Shown here one piece after another: positions 22,050 through 33,011 of a stretch of DNA of 64,000 nt. Each line of letters starts with the position of its first letter. Position 1 is the stretch's first letter. The notes under the pieces are model-generated. The model saw nothing but the letters and a program-made list of their open reading frames with translations, was not told the origin of the DNA and searched no databases. Origin of the DNA: Dactylis glomerata (lineage: Eukaryota > Streptophyta > Magnoliopsida > Poales > Poaceae). Made by a program: the position numbers and the translations under genes. The DNA lies in contig QXEO01000550.1 in the NCBI GenBank assembly GCA_007115705.1, positions 618,111-682,110 of the forward strand, in the 5' to 3' direction.

Positions 22050-22757
22050 CTAATCTGGCAGGGATCGACCAACGTCGGGTAGTACATTATGATCAGTTTC
22101 TCCTTTGAGTCTTGCATATTCTGCTCTCATGTCGAAAGTTTGCGCCATCCTGTTGAATTCCTTGTCACAAGTGTTTGATACTTCAAAACTTCCGTTCACT
22201 GTGATGACTCCTTTAGGTCCTAGGATTTTGAGCGCACGGTATGCGTAATGAGGGACCGCCATGAACCGTGCGAATGCTGGTCGTGCTAGTATTGCGTGAT
22301 ATTGTGAGGGCCAGTCCATGACTTCGAATTCTAACTTTTCTCTTCGGAAATTGCCGCTGTCGCCAAAGCAAATGTCGAGTTCGATTTTCCCTAGAGGGTG
22401 GTTTGCACTTCCTGGTACTATCCCATGAAAAGAGTAGTCTGTTGGTTGTAGCCATTCCAGCGATATGTTCGCTTTCAAGGTTCTTGCATATATCAGGTTT
22501 ATACCACTGCCAGCATCCATGAATACTAGTCCTACGTTGTATCCTCCAATTTGTGCCTTCAGCACCATTGGCGCATGTCCTAGCCTTGGTACTTTCCTTG
22601 GGTGGTCTTCTCTGCTGAACCTAACTGTTTGGTCTGACCATTGCAGGTACTCTGTGGTGGCCGGTAGTGACGATATTGCTAGGTTTACTTGCCTTGATAT
22701 ACTTTTCTGCTCTTTTTTAGATTTTGGGACAGGCTGGATCATTGCAGATATGTACAC
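22050..22757 (-). pseudogene. Aspartic protease region of G
   Basis: The 235-codon frame contains VFMDAGSGINLIY, the same motif as in L, and a downstream ILARPAFARF block. The conserved PMVLKAQIGGYNVG region precedes it. It continues without a stop from degenerate Gag. 21891-22049 is the linker to RT. Confidence 0.75.
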
Positions 22758-23595
22758 CTTTGATTAAGGATGGCATGTGCCGCTTTGTATTTGATATCCC
22801 TGATCTGTGGTTGCCCTGTCGCGTGTCATGCCTCCTTGTTCACCTCATTGGCTTAGTTCCATGGCTTCTTGCAGTCTTAAGAATGTTCTGCAATCTCTCA
22901 CAGATGATTGGACACCCTCTTGCCATCTATATACGCATAGTGGATGCGGCAAGGTCCATAAAGGATGTCCTCTGCCGATGGGTTAGAATATTTCGGCCTC
23001 TGTCGCCTTTGGTTGTCTTTTTTGTGATACTCTTCATTCTCATCTCCTTCTTCACCTCATCTCTCGTATCCTACAGCTACTTGGTTATGCCTGGTGCAGC
23101 CGTCCTCGTTGCAAGGTATGCGCCTCTAGTTGCGTTGCCTGCTTGCTCTATCATATTTGGGCGAGCATGCCCTTTTGTTATGATAAGCATCCTCTCCATC
23201 TGCGAATCTGTTTGCTATTTCCATTATTTCTGACACCGTTTGGGGCTTTGTTCTTCCCAGTTCTTCAACGAGATCTGAACGGCGAAGACCAGATGCAAAG
23301 GCATCTACTGCTCGCTCATCGGAAACATCTTCTGCCAAGTTTTTTATTATGCTCCACCATTGTATATATGAACATAATGCTTCGCCCTTTCTCTGCATAC
23401 AAGATTTGACTTCTTCTATTGATGTTGGTCGCTTGTATGTTGACTAGAAATTTCTTGTGAATTGATTTTCTAACTCGCCCCAGCTTCCAATAGAATCATC
23501 GAGTAGCGTGCTTAACCAAGACCGTGTTGCGCCGGTGAGGTGTAGCTGCAAGCTTTGCATCGCTGTTGCTCTTGATCCTCCGAGTATTTGTACTG
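22758..23595 (-). pseudogene. Gag, C-terminal part, of G (left of insertion A)
   Basis: Fragments at 23126-23398 (SDERAVDAFASGLRRSDLVEELGR) and 23444-23594 (SLQLHLTGATRSWL, then WGELENQF) match the capsid of L. The gene is broken by stops and by the insertion of A at TACTG (23591-23595). It continues at 58171. Confidence 0.8.
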
Positions 23596-23899
23596 TGATG
23601 AGGACATCCCTACTGTTGATACAACCACTACACATCCTCATGTACAAGCACCTCTCACTAGAGCTCGTGCTAGGCAACTAAATTATCAGGTACTTTCGTT
23701 TCTTGGAACCGTTCCTAATATACATGAGAATATGATGCTGCCTAAATCAGATGTACTTTTGTTACTTAGGAATGATGGACTTAGCATGGATGAGAGGGGC
23801 AAGCATTGGAGCATGGTCATCCATGGAGAGGGCAACAAGCATATGATCCAGGAAGAAGACGCTGCAAGTGGAGAATTCAGGACAATGAAGCAGCCATGA
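23596..23899 (+). other. Pol C-terminal extension encoded inside the LTR of A
   Basis: The frame DEDIPTVDTTT..., then LTRARARQLNYQVLSFL, NIHENMMLPKSD and ending GEFRTMKQP is open in the 5' LTR. It is matched in the LTR of C (GPITRARAKQLNYQVLSFL, HENMMLPKSD, GDFRTLKPP) and partly in B. In a whole element it would be the end of the pol product. In the 3' LTR of A (57254 onward) a small deletion near 57290 shifts the frame. Confidence 0.65.
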
Positions 23900-24525
23900 G
23901 CAAGGATGGATGCATGGACAAAATATTCAAGATTACAAATTAGTAATTTTCGTCCATAGTTTTTTAAGGGTGCTACGACACCTTATTTTATGGGCCAGAC
24001 CCATGTATTTTCGAAGTGGACCACTTAGGGTTTTCTATTAGTCCGTATGTGAGGAGAAAAGCCCAACTAGAGCCTGTTTCGGCCACCCCTACCAGAGTGG
24101 ACGAAAATCCCTGCCTCTCCTCCTCACATACTCCCACCCAGCCATCATTAGGACTTGAGTTTTGTTTAGATTAAGTTTTAGCTATTGCTATACTTCGCCA
24201 TAGGCACGAGCGTCGTCGAGACCTCCTGTACTACGCACTTGCAGAACCCCACATTATCATCCCTCTGGGAGTAATACAATCTTCATATTCATCTACAATT
24301 TTGATTGCTTAATCATTGTTCTTGCTTGTTCTTCGATTGCTCGTAGGAATAGACCCTCGTGATCAGGTCAATCTCGCTCCCACGTGGTCGATAGCCTTGG
24401 AAGTTAATGTAGCGATTGCTAAGGCGCAACATCTCGCACGTTCATAGTCGGATCGTCAACATCGACCGCCACCACAAATCGTAGCTATCCGTCTCATCGA
24501 AAGATCGGGCACCTTTACCCTATCA
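23596..24525 (+). repeat. 5' LTR of A (930 bp)
   Basis: Starts TGATGAGGACATCCC and ends GATCGGGCACCTTTACCCTATCA. The first 304 bp stay open in the frame that continues pol in the 3' LTR (see 23596-23899). Confidence 0.92.
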
Positions 24526-24527
24526 AG

Positions 24528-24545
24528 TGGTATCAGATTTCAGGT
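24528..24545 (+). other. Primer-binding site of A
   Basis: TGGTATCAGATTTCAGG follows the LTR after 2 nt. It complements the Met-tRNA 3' end over its first 10 bases. Confidence 0.8.
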
Positions 24546-25656
24546 TGATCTGTGAGATTTACTGTTTTTGTAGTCAATATTGCATCTTCATACCTAGAAT
24601 CCATATAAAAGCCAAAAATATTAGGTTTAGATCTTTTCCCAGAAACAGTTCGAGCCTTTGCATCTTTTCTTTTCAGTATTTGCATTGTTGAATTCATGTT
24701 TGCATCGTCGTCTCGAGTGCTAGTCGTAGCGTCTTGATCCTTAGAGTTTTGGGTTCTGTTCACATACGTCTTACCGCTGCCGCCGCACCGCCACCACCAA
24801 AAACCCTAGCCACTGCCACCACTCGTTTCCGCATCGCCACCATAATCATCCCACCGCAGCCATCGACCGCTGCCACCCCCACCCTCATTACCACCGCCAC
24901 AAACTTTGCCCTGACTTAGGGTTTCATTCCATGTTCCGCCCGAAATAAAAAAAAGTAAAGGAGGGGACGTGGGGCCGAACCAACCACCCCATGCCGCACC
25001 TTATTCTGAGGTAAAATAAAATAAAATTATATTGGAAATTTTGTCTGCCGCGCTGTCACGCTGTTTTGGGCAGTTTTTGTGTGCAAACTTTAACTGGCCA
25101 TAACTTTTGCATACGAAGTCCGTTTTTGATGTGTGACCTGTCAAACTGTCCAGAATCATAAGTACCAAAAGTCACTCATAATCGTCAAAAAAGTGAGGGA
25201 AGGGTGAGTTTTTAGATTTACTATTTTAGAACCAGCATTTTTCCGTGATCTTCACTTATATCTTGCTTTTGAACTATTCCTTTGGGCTTCTGGCCACCGC
25301 GCATTGACTAGTGGGTGTCCTAGGCTCGCATCTCTAGCACGATCTAGCCTACGGCTAGCACGGTATCGTCGTTGAGCATTTATTCAACTTGTTGCATTGC
25401 TGTTTTGAATTGTTGCTACAGATATCGCGGCCTCCTACAGCTCCACATATCTCTACGACCATGTGCTGACACCACCTTGCAATCGCTTAACCACATCTTC
25501 ACGAGCTTTGACTACAAAGGATCATGATCACTCCTGTTGCTTGCTAAGAACGGGTAAGAGCTTTGGTTTTTGCTTGACGGATTACGCGGTTTTCCACCAA
25601 ATCATCCGCCATACATACACCGCTTTAGAGTTTCCTTTTTCTTGTGAGTCCTAACC
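24546..25656 (+). other. Untranslated leader of A
   Basis: About 1.1 kb without a coding frame, containing a (CCACCG)-like GC-rich run around 24780-24900. Comparable to the leaders of B and C. Confidence 0.6.
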
Positions 25657-25990
25657 ATGATAGGATCGGAGAAGAAAGATGACCACGACCTAGAGAGGAT
25701 GATGAGCGCAAAGTTACAGGAGTCACTTTACACAGCTCATGGGCAATCATGTGCAAGACGTCAAAAAATGACATGCCGACACTATGGAGAGCATCGATGC
25801 TCTCGAAACCTCTTTCACGCAGCAGCTTGACACTCGATTCCAGGAGATGATGGCGCGTCTACCTCCGCCACCGGTGGCTGCTCCCCAGCCACCGGCTCCC
25901 CAGCCGGTCTAGCACAGGCGTGGCCGGCGTGTCCCATGCAACGGGCCTCATGCCGCTGCAGGTGTTGCAATCTTGGATGAGCCCGCTACT
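25657..25990 (+). pseudogene. Gag N-terminus of A (left of insertion B)
   Basis: Starts at ATG 25657 and reads into a coiled-coil-like segment. Frames shift near 25740, then TMESIDALETSF and LDTRFQEMMARLPPPP follow, matching MVGLEASFNTKLNARFQEVLARLPP in C. A stop (TAG near 25911) also interrupts it. The reading continues at 33968 once B and one GATTA copy are removed. Confidence 0.7.
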
Positions 25991-25995
25991 GATTA

Positions 25996-26942
25996 TGATA
26001 TGGGGTGGCCCGATCTTCTCGTGAGCGATGCGATGGTGATGATGGCAGCGGATGATTGTCGGGGATAACTTGGTGTCACTGATGAACTCTCCTCGCTTGA
26101 ACCCTGATGCCAATGCAACAGCTCTCAAACCCTGTAGGATATTCACGACTCCACACACTTGCGCACGTAGCCGTCGACCACAAAACGGTAGTTTGCAATC
26201 TACTGATTCCCAGTGGAACAACAGATCACACTAAACTTGCAGCAGTATATCACCAAATCCAGATGAATTGGTGCGAGGAATTCAGATGAATGCTTACAGC
26301 AGTTCAACGAAGTAATCTTTAGTCTAAACGTGGTCTAACCCTAATTGAGGGGGCACCCAGGGCTACTTATAGGCGGCCGGGCGACCTCAGCAAAGACCTG
26401 GCCCAAAACATGTCCGGTTTGGGCCCAAACTGACTCGGTTCGACTCAAACGGTACATACCGACCCATATATGGGTTCGGCCTAATTTTAGCACGCGGGCC
26501 ATGTGTGTAGCACGCCTTAGACGTGTAGACATCGTGTCGTAGGCAGTCCTAGTGCGCCATCACGTGCTCGTGCTCATCCAGACTTGATCTTCTTCACGTG
26601 GTGATGTTCTCCATGCTGGCGCCGGCCTCCCTCTCCTCCCTCGCGCTCTCTTGCTTGATCACCACGTCATGCTCCATGTGTTGCATCTCCTCGCTCCCTC
26701 GAACCCCTTCTTCTCCAATGAACCTGATCATACATATGAACAAAGACTTAGGCAGTATAAAATTCTCGTTACAATAAATATCAGATTCAGCAAGGAGTGA
26801 GTTCACCTACTGTTGTAACAACTTAGCACGGGCTCGAGTAATTGGTCCAATCCAAATCTCATCATTGGACTTATCTTGATCAGCAACAATAGCATCATCA
26901 ACAGTAGGTGGAGATGGCTGTGTAGTAGGGATGTCCTCATCA
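25996..26942 (-). repeat. 3' LTR of B (947 bp)
   Basis: On the minus strand TGATGAGGACATCCCTAC... to ...GGGCCACCCCATATCA. It holds the last 136 bases of the gag-pol frame, including its TAG stop at 26807-26809. Confidence 0.93.
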
Positions 26943-29900
26943 ACTCCCCCCCCTTCAAAAGGCGTCGACCTCGACGCTCCAAGGTCATCTCCATCATATG
27001 GTGATAAATCAGCAACATTGAAACTGTTGCTAACACCACCAAACTCAGCAATAGGAATATCAATCGAGTAGGCATTATCATTGATCTTGGCAAGCACTCT
27101 ATAGGGACCAGCACCTCGGGGCTTCAACTTGGAACGCCTAAGCAAAGGAAATCTGTCCTTGCGCAGGTGCACCCATACCATATCACCGGGCTGAAAAAGA
27201 ACCTGCTTTCTTGACTTGTTGCGAGCAGCAGCAGTATTCTTCCCTTTCTTCTCAATAGCCTCTCGAGTCTTCTCATGAATTTTCTTCACAAAATCAGCTC
27301 TCTTTGATGCCTCCATATTAACTCTCTCATGCAATGGAAGAGGCAACAAATCTAGTGGTGTAACAGGTTTGAAGCCATACACCACCTCAAACGGACAAAG
27401 CTGAGTAGTAGAATGTACCGCCCTGTTGTATGCAAACTCCACATGCGGCAAACAATCTTCCCACTCCCGCAGATTTTTCTTGATCATTGTCCTCAGCAAC
27501 TGTGACAAAGTTCGATTCACCACCTCGGTCTGGCCGTCAGTTTGGGGATGACATGTAGTGCTGAACAGTAGCTTCGTTCCTAGCTTTCCCCATAAGGTCT
27601 TCCAGAAGTAGCTCATGAACTTGACGTCCCTGTCAGAAACAATAGTCTTGGGCACTCCATGCAAGCGTACAATATCCCTGAAAAACAGGTTAGCCACATG
27701 CGACGCATCGTCGCTCTTATGACATGCAATAAAGTGTGCCATTTTAGAAAATCTATCCACTACCACAAATATAGAATCATGACCATGTTTAGTTTTTGGC
27801 AATTCTAGCACAAAATCCATACTAATATCTTCCCATGGTGTAATAGGTGCAGGTAGTGGTGTATACAAACCGTGAGGCTTCAGCTTGGACTTGGATGTGT
27901 TGCACACAATGCAGCGCCGCACATACCTGTCCACATCACGCCTCATCCTGGGCCAAAAGAAGTGATCAGCTAGCATGAGTAATGTCTTCTCACGCCCAAA
28001 GTGACCCATCAAACCTCCAGCATGCGATTCCTGCAATAAGAGCAAACGCAAATACGACTCCGGAACACATAGTTTGTTAGCTCGAAATAGAAACCCATCA
28101 TGTATGTGATATTTCTCCCAAGCGTTTTTCAAAGCACACAAACGATATGGTTCAGCAAAATCATGATCAGTTGCATAAAGCTCACAAATACTCTCTAAAC
28201 CAGGAATATTAATATCAAGTTGTGTCAATAACATATTCTTCCTAGAGAGAGCATCAGCAACCACATTATCTTTTCCCTTCTTATGTTTAATAATGTACGG
28301 AAAAGATTCAATAAACTCAACCCACTTAGCGGGATGCCTATGCAGGTTGGATTGTGCTTTCAAATATTTCAAAGCTTCATGATCAGAATGTATGATAAAT
28401 TCTTTTGGCCACAAATAATGTTGCCAAACCTCAAGAACTCTAACAAGTGCATACAATTCTTTATCATAAACAGGATAATTTAGTCTAGCACCAGATAATT
28501 TCTCAGAAAAATAAGCTATAGGACGACCCTCTTGCATCAAAATGCCACCTATGCCTATACCACTAGCATCACATTCAACTTCAAATTGCTTTGAAAAATC
28601 AGGCAATGCAAGTAAAGGTGCAGAAGTAAGCAAACGTTTCAATTCATCAAATGCATGATCTTGGGCTGCGCCCCACACAAAAGGAACACCTTTCTTCGTT
28701 AACTCATTTAATGGTGCAGCAATAGTACTAAAGTCTTTCACAAAGCGGCGATAAAAACCAGCAAGACCGTGAAAACTTCGTACTTGACTAACATTCATGG
28801 GAGTAGGCCAATCTTGAATAGCAGCAATTTTAGATTGATCTACCTCTACTCCATGCTTAGAAACAACATAACCCAGAAATATGACCTTATCTTTTGCAAA
28901 AGTGCACTTCTCAAGATTAGCATACAATTTATTATCACGCAGCACTTGCAAAACTTGTCTAATATGAGTACAGTGTTCAGTTTCATTGCGGCTGTAAATA
29001 AGTATGTCATCAAAATAGACAACCACAAAACGACCAATGAACTCTCTCAAAACATGATTCATTAAGCGCATGAATGTACTAGGTGCATTAGTAAGACCAA
29101 AAGGCATGACTAGCCACTCATATAAGCCAAATTTAGTTTTGAAAGCAGTTTTCCATTCATCTCCTTCTTTCATGCAAATTTGATGGTAACCACTACGCAA
29201 ATCAATTTTAGAGGAAACAGCAGCACCACTCAATTCATCTAACATATCCTCGAGACGGGGAATAGGATGACGATATCGAATAGTAATGTTGTTTATAGCT
29301 CTACAATCTACGCACATGCGCCATGTACCATCTTTCTTAGGCACCAAAATCACAGGAACAGCACAAGGACTAAGAGAGACACGAATGTACCCTTTATCCA
29401 GAAGAGCTTGCACTTGTGCTTGTATCTCCTTTGTTTCGTTGGGGTTGGTCCTGTAGGGGGCGCGGTTGGGCAAGGAGGCGCCAGGGATCAAGTCGATCTG
29501 GTGCTCGATGCCTCGTAATGGTGGCAGCCCAGCAGGTACCTCCGCCGGAAAAACAGCATCAAAATCCTGCAAAACAGTTGAGACACCAAGAGAAACAGGT
29601 TGCATATCGTTAGAAACTAAGACCTCGCCCTTGTACATGAGTACAAGAGGCATGGCTGTAGGATCCTCACTAAATTCTCTCATGTCTTCTTTGGTGGCTA
29701 AAACTAACAAGTTGGGCACTCCCTCACTTTTCGTTATATCACTCACGGCTGTTACATTATCTCGTGGAGGTGGCTGTTCGAGTTTCACTTCAGTCTTCTG
29801 ACGAGATTCATTAACAATTTGCTGCGGTGACATAGGCAGTAGGTTGATTTTCTTGCCCTTGAACTCCAAGTGATAAGTATTGGCTCGACCATTGTGTTGC

Positions 29901-31624
29901 ACATGTCGATCATAGAGCCATGGCCGACCCAACAAGAGATGACAAACCGTCATAGGAACCACATCAAAATCAATAGAATCCTTGTATGGCCCTATCTCAA
30001 AGTTCACACGTACCATGTAGTTTACCTTCATCTCACCATTGTCACTTAACCACTGAATATAATATGGGTTAGGATGAGGTAAATATTTCAAACCCAGCTT
30101 GGCACATAACTCCTTACTTGCGAGATTGCGACAGCTTCCGCCATCAATGATCACCTTGCAAGCTTTATTGGGACCAACTAGTGCCTTGGTTTGAAACAGG
30201 TTGCAGCGCTGAGAATCAATATTGGGCTGCACACTCAACGTACGTGGAGAGACAACAATAATAGGAGAAGAGTCAGCATAAGCATCTTCACTTTCATCAT
30301 CAGAACCAAACGGATCAGCATCTTCTCCGGTCTCATATCCGTTCTCAGTAACCACTATCACTTTGTTGTTGGGACAATCTCTTTTAAAGTGTCCCTTGCC
30401 TCCACATGTATGACATAGTTTCTCAGTAGCACGAGTCACGGAGGCACTTGAACCAGAACTAGCAGCTGGTGTGGTAGCGGGACGTCTGGACTGAGCTCCA
30501 GAGGTCGCTGGCCTAGTGGACGAGGAGGGGCGAGTAGGAGTCCCCTCAAGTGGCGCTGGGGCAGGGCTAGAAGGCGCCCTGGCAGTGTATCGACTGGCAG
30601 GTGAAAAGCGAGATTTTTGTTGCACATCTTCAGTAAGCTGTGCCTCAGCCTCCATAGCATGGTGAAGCAACTGATTCATATCATTGTAAGCATGATGCCG
30701 GACGATGTTCTTGATAGGAAGTCTGAGTTCGTGCAAAAACCATTGCATAGTCATCTGACTAGACTCTTGAACTCGCGATCGCTGCATCAACAGTTCCATC
30801 TCCTTGTAATAAGCATCAACTGTCAAAAATCCTTGCTTCAGCTGTGTCAATCTATCAAAAACTGAACGCAAATAATTGGTGGGTACAAAACGAGCCTGCA
30901 TGATTTCCTTCATCTCTGTCCATCGCAAAACAGGAAGCTCCTGAGCTGCTCGTCGTTGTGTCAGAATATTATCCCACCAACGCAGGGCATAACCATCAAA
31001 TTCTGAGGATGCAAGTTTGATCTTCTTATCGTCAGTGTAAGCATGCAAACGCCACAGGTTGTCGATCTTGAGCTCCCAAGTGAGGTAATCCTCCACATCA
31101 CCTTCACCATCAAATCTGGGTATCGAGAACTTTGGCTTCCCTAGAAAATCATCCTCAGCAGGTATTACACGTCGGGCACCGAGGCCATGTGGTGGCCGAC
31201 CATGTTGTCCAAGACCACGCCCACGAGCATTGGGGCCTAGTAGATTGGCATTGTCATGGACACTATCATCATCAGCAAAGTCAGCAGCAGGCTGCACAGC
31301 CGGTGGTACAATGGGCCGACGCAGCTCCGCTAGGGATTGGTTCAACTGATCAATGTTGTGCTGGAAAGTAGTGAACTGAGCTTGCATAGCTTGAACAGTA
31401 TCTGCGGTGCCTTGCACTTTGAACTGGAGTTGCTGATGTGCAGTCACAGCGTCGGCAGTAGAGCGATCCAACACCCCCTCCAGATGAGTGCGCAGTCCAA
31501 CAAAATCTGTCCAAACCACAGGTGTATCCCCATCTTTTTCCTGCATCACATCATAACCACTAGTAGACATGATTAGTAGATTAGTGCACGAAATCAAAAA
31601 CGTGTGGTGCCTCTCAGAACTCAC
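26807..31624 (-). CDS. Gag-Pol polyprotein of B, 1605 codons, CRM-like
   Basis: One open frame. The likely start is the Met at 31570 (MSTSGYDVM), because the 18 upstream codons look like leader. Order: coiled-coil Gag start; Gag core (FDGEGDVEDYLTWELKI, then LASSEFDGYALRWW); CCHC knuckle CHTCGGKGHFKRDC; protease VIIDGGSCRNLAS; RT with MPFGLTNAPSTFM and VVYFDDILIYS; RNase H ECDASGIGIGGILMQ and HSDHEAL; integrase zinc region and catalytic residues in SMDFV, VSDRDVKF and GQTEVVNR; then a GPYRVL...NSFNVADLSPYD end typical of CRM-like elements. All catalytic residues look intact. The frame enters the 3' LTR and stops early: the 5' LTR has CAG (33827-33829) where this copy has TAG. Otherwise it could be functional. 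Confidence 0.92.
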   Translation of the reverse strand: MSSERHHTFLISCTNLLIMSTSGYDVMQEKDGDTPVVWTDFVGLRTHLEGVLDRSTADAVTAHQQLQFKVQGTADTVQAMQAQFTTFQHNIDQLNQSLAELRRPIVPPAVQPAADFADDDSVHDNANLLGPNARGRGLGQHGRPPHGLGARRVIPAEDDFLGKPKFSIPRFDGEGDVEDYLTWELKIDNLWRLHAYTDDKKIKLASSEFDGYALRWWDNILTQRRAAQELPVLRWTEMKEIMQARFVPTNYLRSVFDRLTQLKQGFLTVDAYYKEMELLMQRSRVQESSQMTMQWFLHELRLPIKNIVRHHAYNDMNQLLHHAMEAEAQLTEDVQQKSRFSPASRYTARAPSSPAPAPLEGTPTRPSSSTRPATSGAQSRRPATTPAASSGSSASVTRATEKLCHTCGGKGHFKRDCPNNKVIVVTENGYETGEDADPFGSDDESEDAYADSSPIIVVSPRTLSVQPNIDSQRCNLFQTKALVGPNKACKVIIDGGSCRNLASKELCAKLGLKYLPHPNPYYIQWLSDNGEMKVNYMVRVNFEIGPYKDSIDFDVVPMTVCHLLLGRPWLYDRHVQHNGRANTYHLEFKGKKINLLPMSPQQIVNESRQKTEVKLEQPPPRDNVTAVSDITKSEGVPNLLVLATKEDMREFSEDPTAMPLVLMYKGEVLVSNDMQPVSLGVSTVLQDFDAVFPAEVPAGLPPLRGIEHQIDLIPGASLPNRAPYRTNPNETKEIQAQVQALLDKGYIRVSLSPCAVPVILVPKKDGTWRMCVDCRAINNITIRYRHPIPRLEDMLDELSGAAVSSKIDLRSGYHQICMKEGDEWKTAFKTKFGLYEWLVMPFGLTNAPSTFMRLMNHVLREFIGRFVVVYFDDILIYSRNETEHCTHIRQVLQVLRDNKLYANLEKCTFAKDKVIFLGYVVSKHGVEVDQSKIAAIQDWPTPMNVSQVRSFHGLAGFYRRFVKDFSTIAAPLNELTKKGVPFVWGAAQDHAFDELKRLLTSAPLLALPDFSKQFEVECDASGIGIGGILMQEGRPIAYFSEKLSGARLNYPVYDKELYALVRVLEVWQHYLWPKEFIIHSDHEALKYLKAQSNLHRHPAKWVEFIESFPYIIKHKKGKDNVVADALSRKNMLLTQLDINIPGLESICELYATDHDFAEPYRLCALKNAWEKYHIHDGFLFRANKLCVPESYLRLLLLQESHAGGLMGHFGREKTLLMLADHFFWPRMRRDVDRYVRRCIVCNTSKSKLKPHGLYTPLPAPITPWEDISMDFVLELPKTKHGHDSIFVVVDRFSKMAHFIACHKSDDASHVANLFFRDIVRLHGVPKTIVSDRDVKFMSYFWKTLWGKLGTKLLFSTTCHPQTDGQTEVVNRTLSQLLRTMIKKNLREWEDCLPHVEFAYNRAVHSTTQLCPFEVVYGFKPVTPLDLLPLPLHERVNMEASKRADFVKKIHEKTREAIEKKGKNTAAARNKSRKQVLFQPGDMVWVHLRKDRFPLLRRSKLKPRGAGPYRVLAKINDNAYSIDIPIAEFGGVSNSFNVADLSPYDGDDLGASRSTPFEGGGVDEDIPTTQPSPPTVDDAIVADQDKSNDEIWIGPITRARAKLLQQ
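26943..26955 (-). other. Polypurine tract of B
   Basis: GAAGGGGGGGGAGT on the minus strand directly before the 3' LTR. It is also coding (the Gly-rich end of pol before DEDIP). Confidence 0.85.
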
Positions 31625-32993
31625 TCAAAAACTGACAAGAAAAGGTAATCTTACCGTTCCAAAGTGAATAGTAGTGCGTACCAGAACGAAGTATCAAGCT
31701 CGTGCACGGATGTGATGAAGTGAATACCGAGGGTAGAAGAGCGATCACACGACAAACCAGGAATATATGGTGGAGCTGTAGGTATGGTATCCTAAGTACA
31801 CCGCAAACAAGTCCTAGTGCTGATCGTATGACAAGACCCACGAAACACACACGGTGGAGATAAGCGAGGCAAAGCAACTCTGAAAAAGAGCTCAAGAGAT
31901 ATAAGTGACAATGCACAATAGCTCGTGTTGCAATGCACAAGAGAGACGCTAGCACTGGCTCGATGAATAGGCACAAGATTGCGCACACGGCAGCAGCCTG
32001 ATGAGCACGAAGTAGCTAGTCTCGTATGGGTAAGCTCCTAACACGATGCTGTAGACAGGCTGTAGCTAAAGCGATCAAAATCGTGTAGAAAGGACGCTAT
32101 GTGGACACAGTGGTAACACGCTGTCGCGGCAGAGAAACCGACGAAAAATATGTCAACGGCAGAGATGTACGACGCCGGAAACACACGGCAGCGCGACGGC
32201 GACGCGAAACGGACAAAGTAGTTTGTCTTTTTTTTAATATAGGTGCGGCGTGTGTACAGTACACGTCCCCTTTTTTCTATATTTTTTTTTGCTACTCGAA
32301 ATTTGGGCCTAAAAGCAGTGGCCCGATCTGGCGCCTGACCCCAGACGCCCTCCGCGGTCGGGCGACAGGAGCGAGCCGAGCGAGCGCGCGCACCCCCAGA
32401 CGTCCTCCGCGCGCAGGCGCGCGGGCGAGCGAGGGCCTCGCCTGGGAGCAGACCGTCTCCGCTCCTGGGCGAGCGATGCGGCGCTGGTTTCTTTTTTTTG
32501 ACTTTGCCGATCGGATCTGGCTTGTGGCAGCGCTGCTTGCTTTCTCTTTTCTTTTTTTGTAAACAGCGATCGGTGTCTGCTGGCTGGAAGGCGCTAGGTG
32601 CCAGGAAACGTGGCCACGAGAGACACTCAAAAAAGAAAAAAAACAATCCGATCTGCTAGTTTTTTTTTGTATACGATCGGATCTGCTAATTGCTCAAGTC
32701 AAAGCTACTCGTGAAGAACACGCTATGAACCATCAAAGAAGACGACGATCAAGGACACGTCTAACTTGATCCAAACACGAAAATAAGTTGCAGAAAAGAT
32801 TGATGACCCTAGACTCCTACGAATTGGATGAACAGATACGCGAAACACGATCAGCGACTAAAACTCAAAACGGTGCAATCTAGGCTATGGCAAAGCTAAG
32901 AACCCTAATTTTTTTTTTGGCTTTTTCTGGATAGGACTGAAAACAAAAACGAATTGTGGGGATGGATTTGTGGATGCTCACCGAGTAAACCGT
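31625..32993 (-). other. Untranslated leader of B
   Basis: 1.4 kb between primer site and Gag start, with poly-T/poly-A runs near 32220-32290 and 32630-32670 and a GC-rich centre (32330-32500). Overlapping opposite frames at 32038-32646 and 32101-32562 look like chance. Confidence 0.6.
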
Positions 32994-33008
32994 GGAAATC
33001 TGATACCA
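32994..33008 (-). other. Primer-binding site of B
   Basis: TGGTATCAGATTTCC on the minus strand, 3 nt inside the 5' LTR. Confidence 0.8.
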
Positions 33009-33011
33009 AGA

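Noticed and set aside
32038..32646. Overlapping frames on both strands in the leader of B (also 32101-32562)
   Set aside because: Low-complexity, GC-rich leader. The products lack any domain, and the two strands mirror each other.
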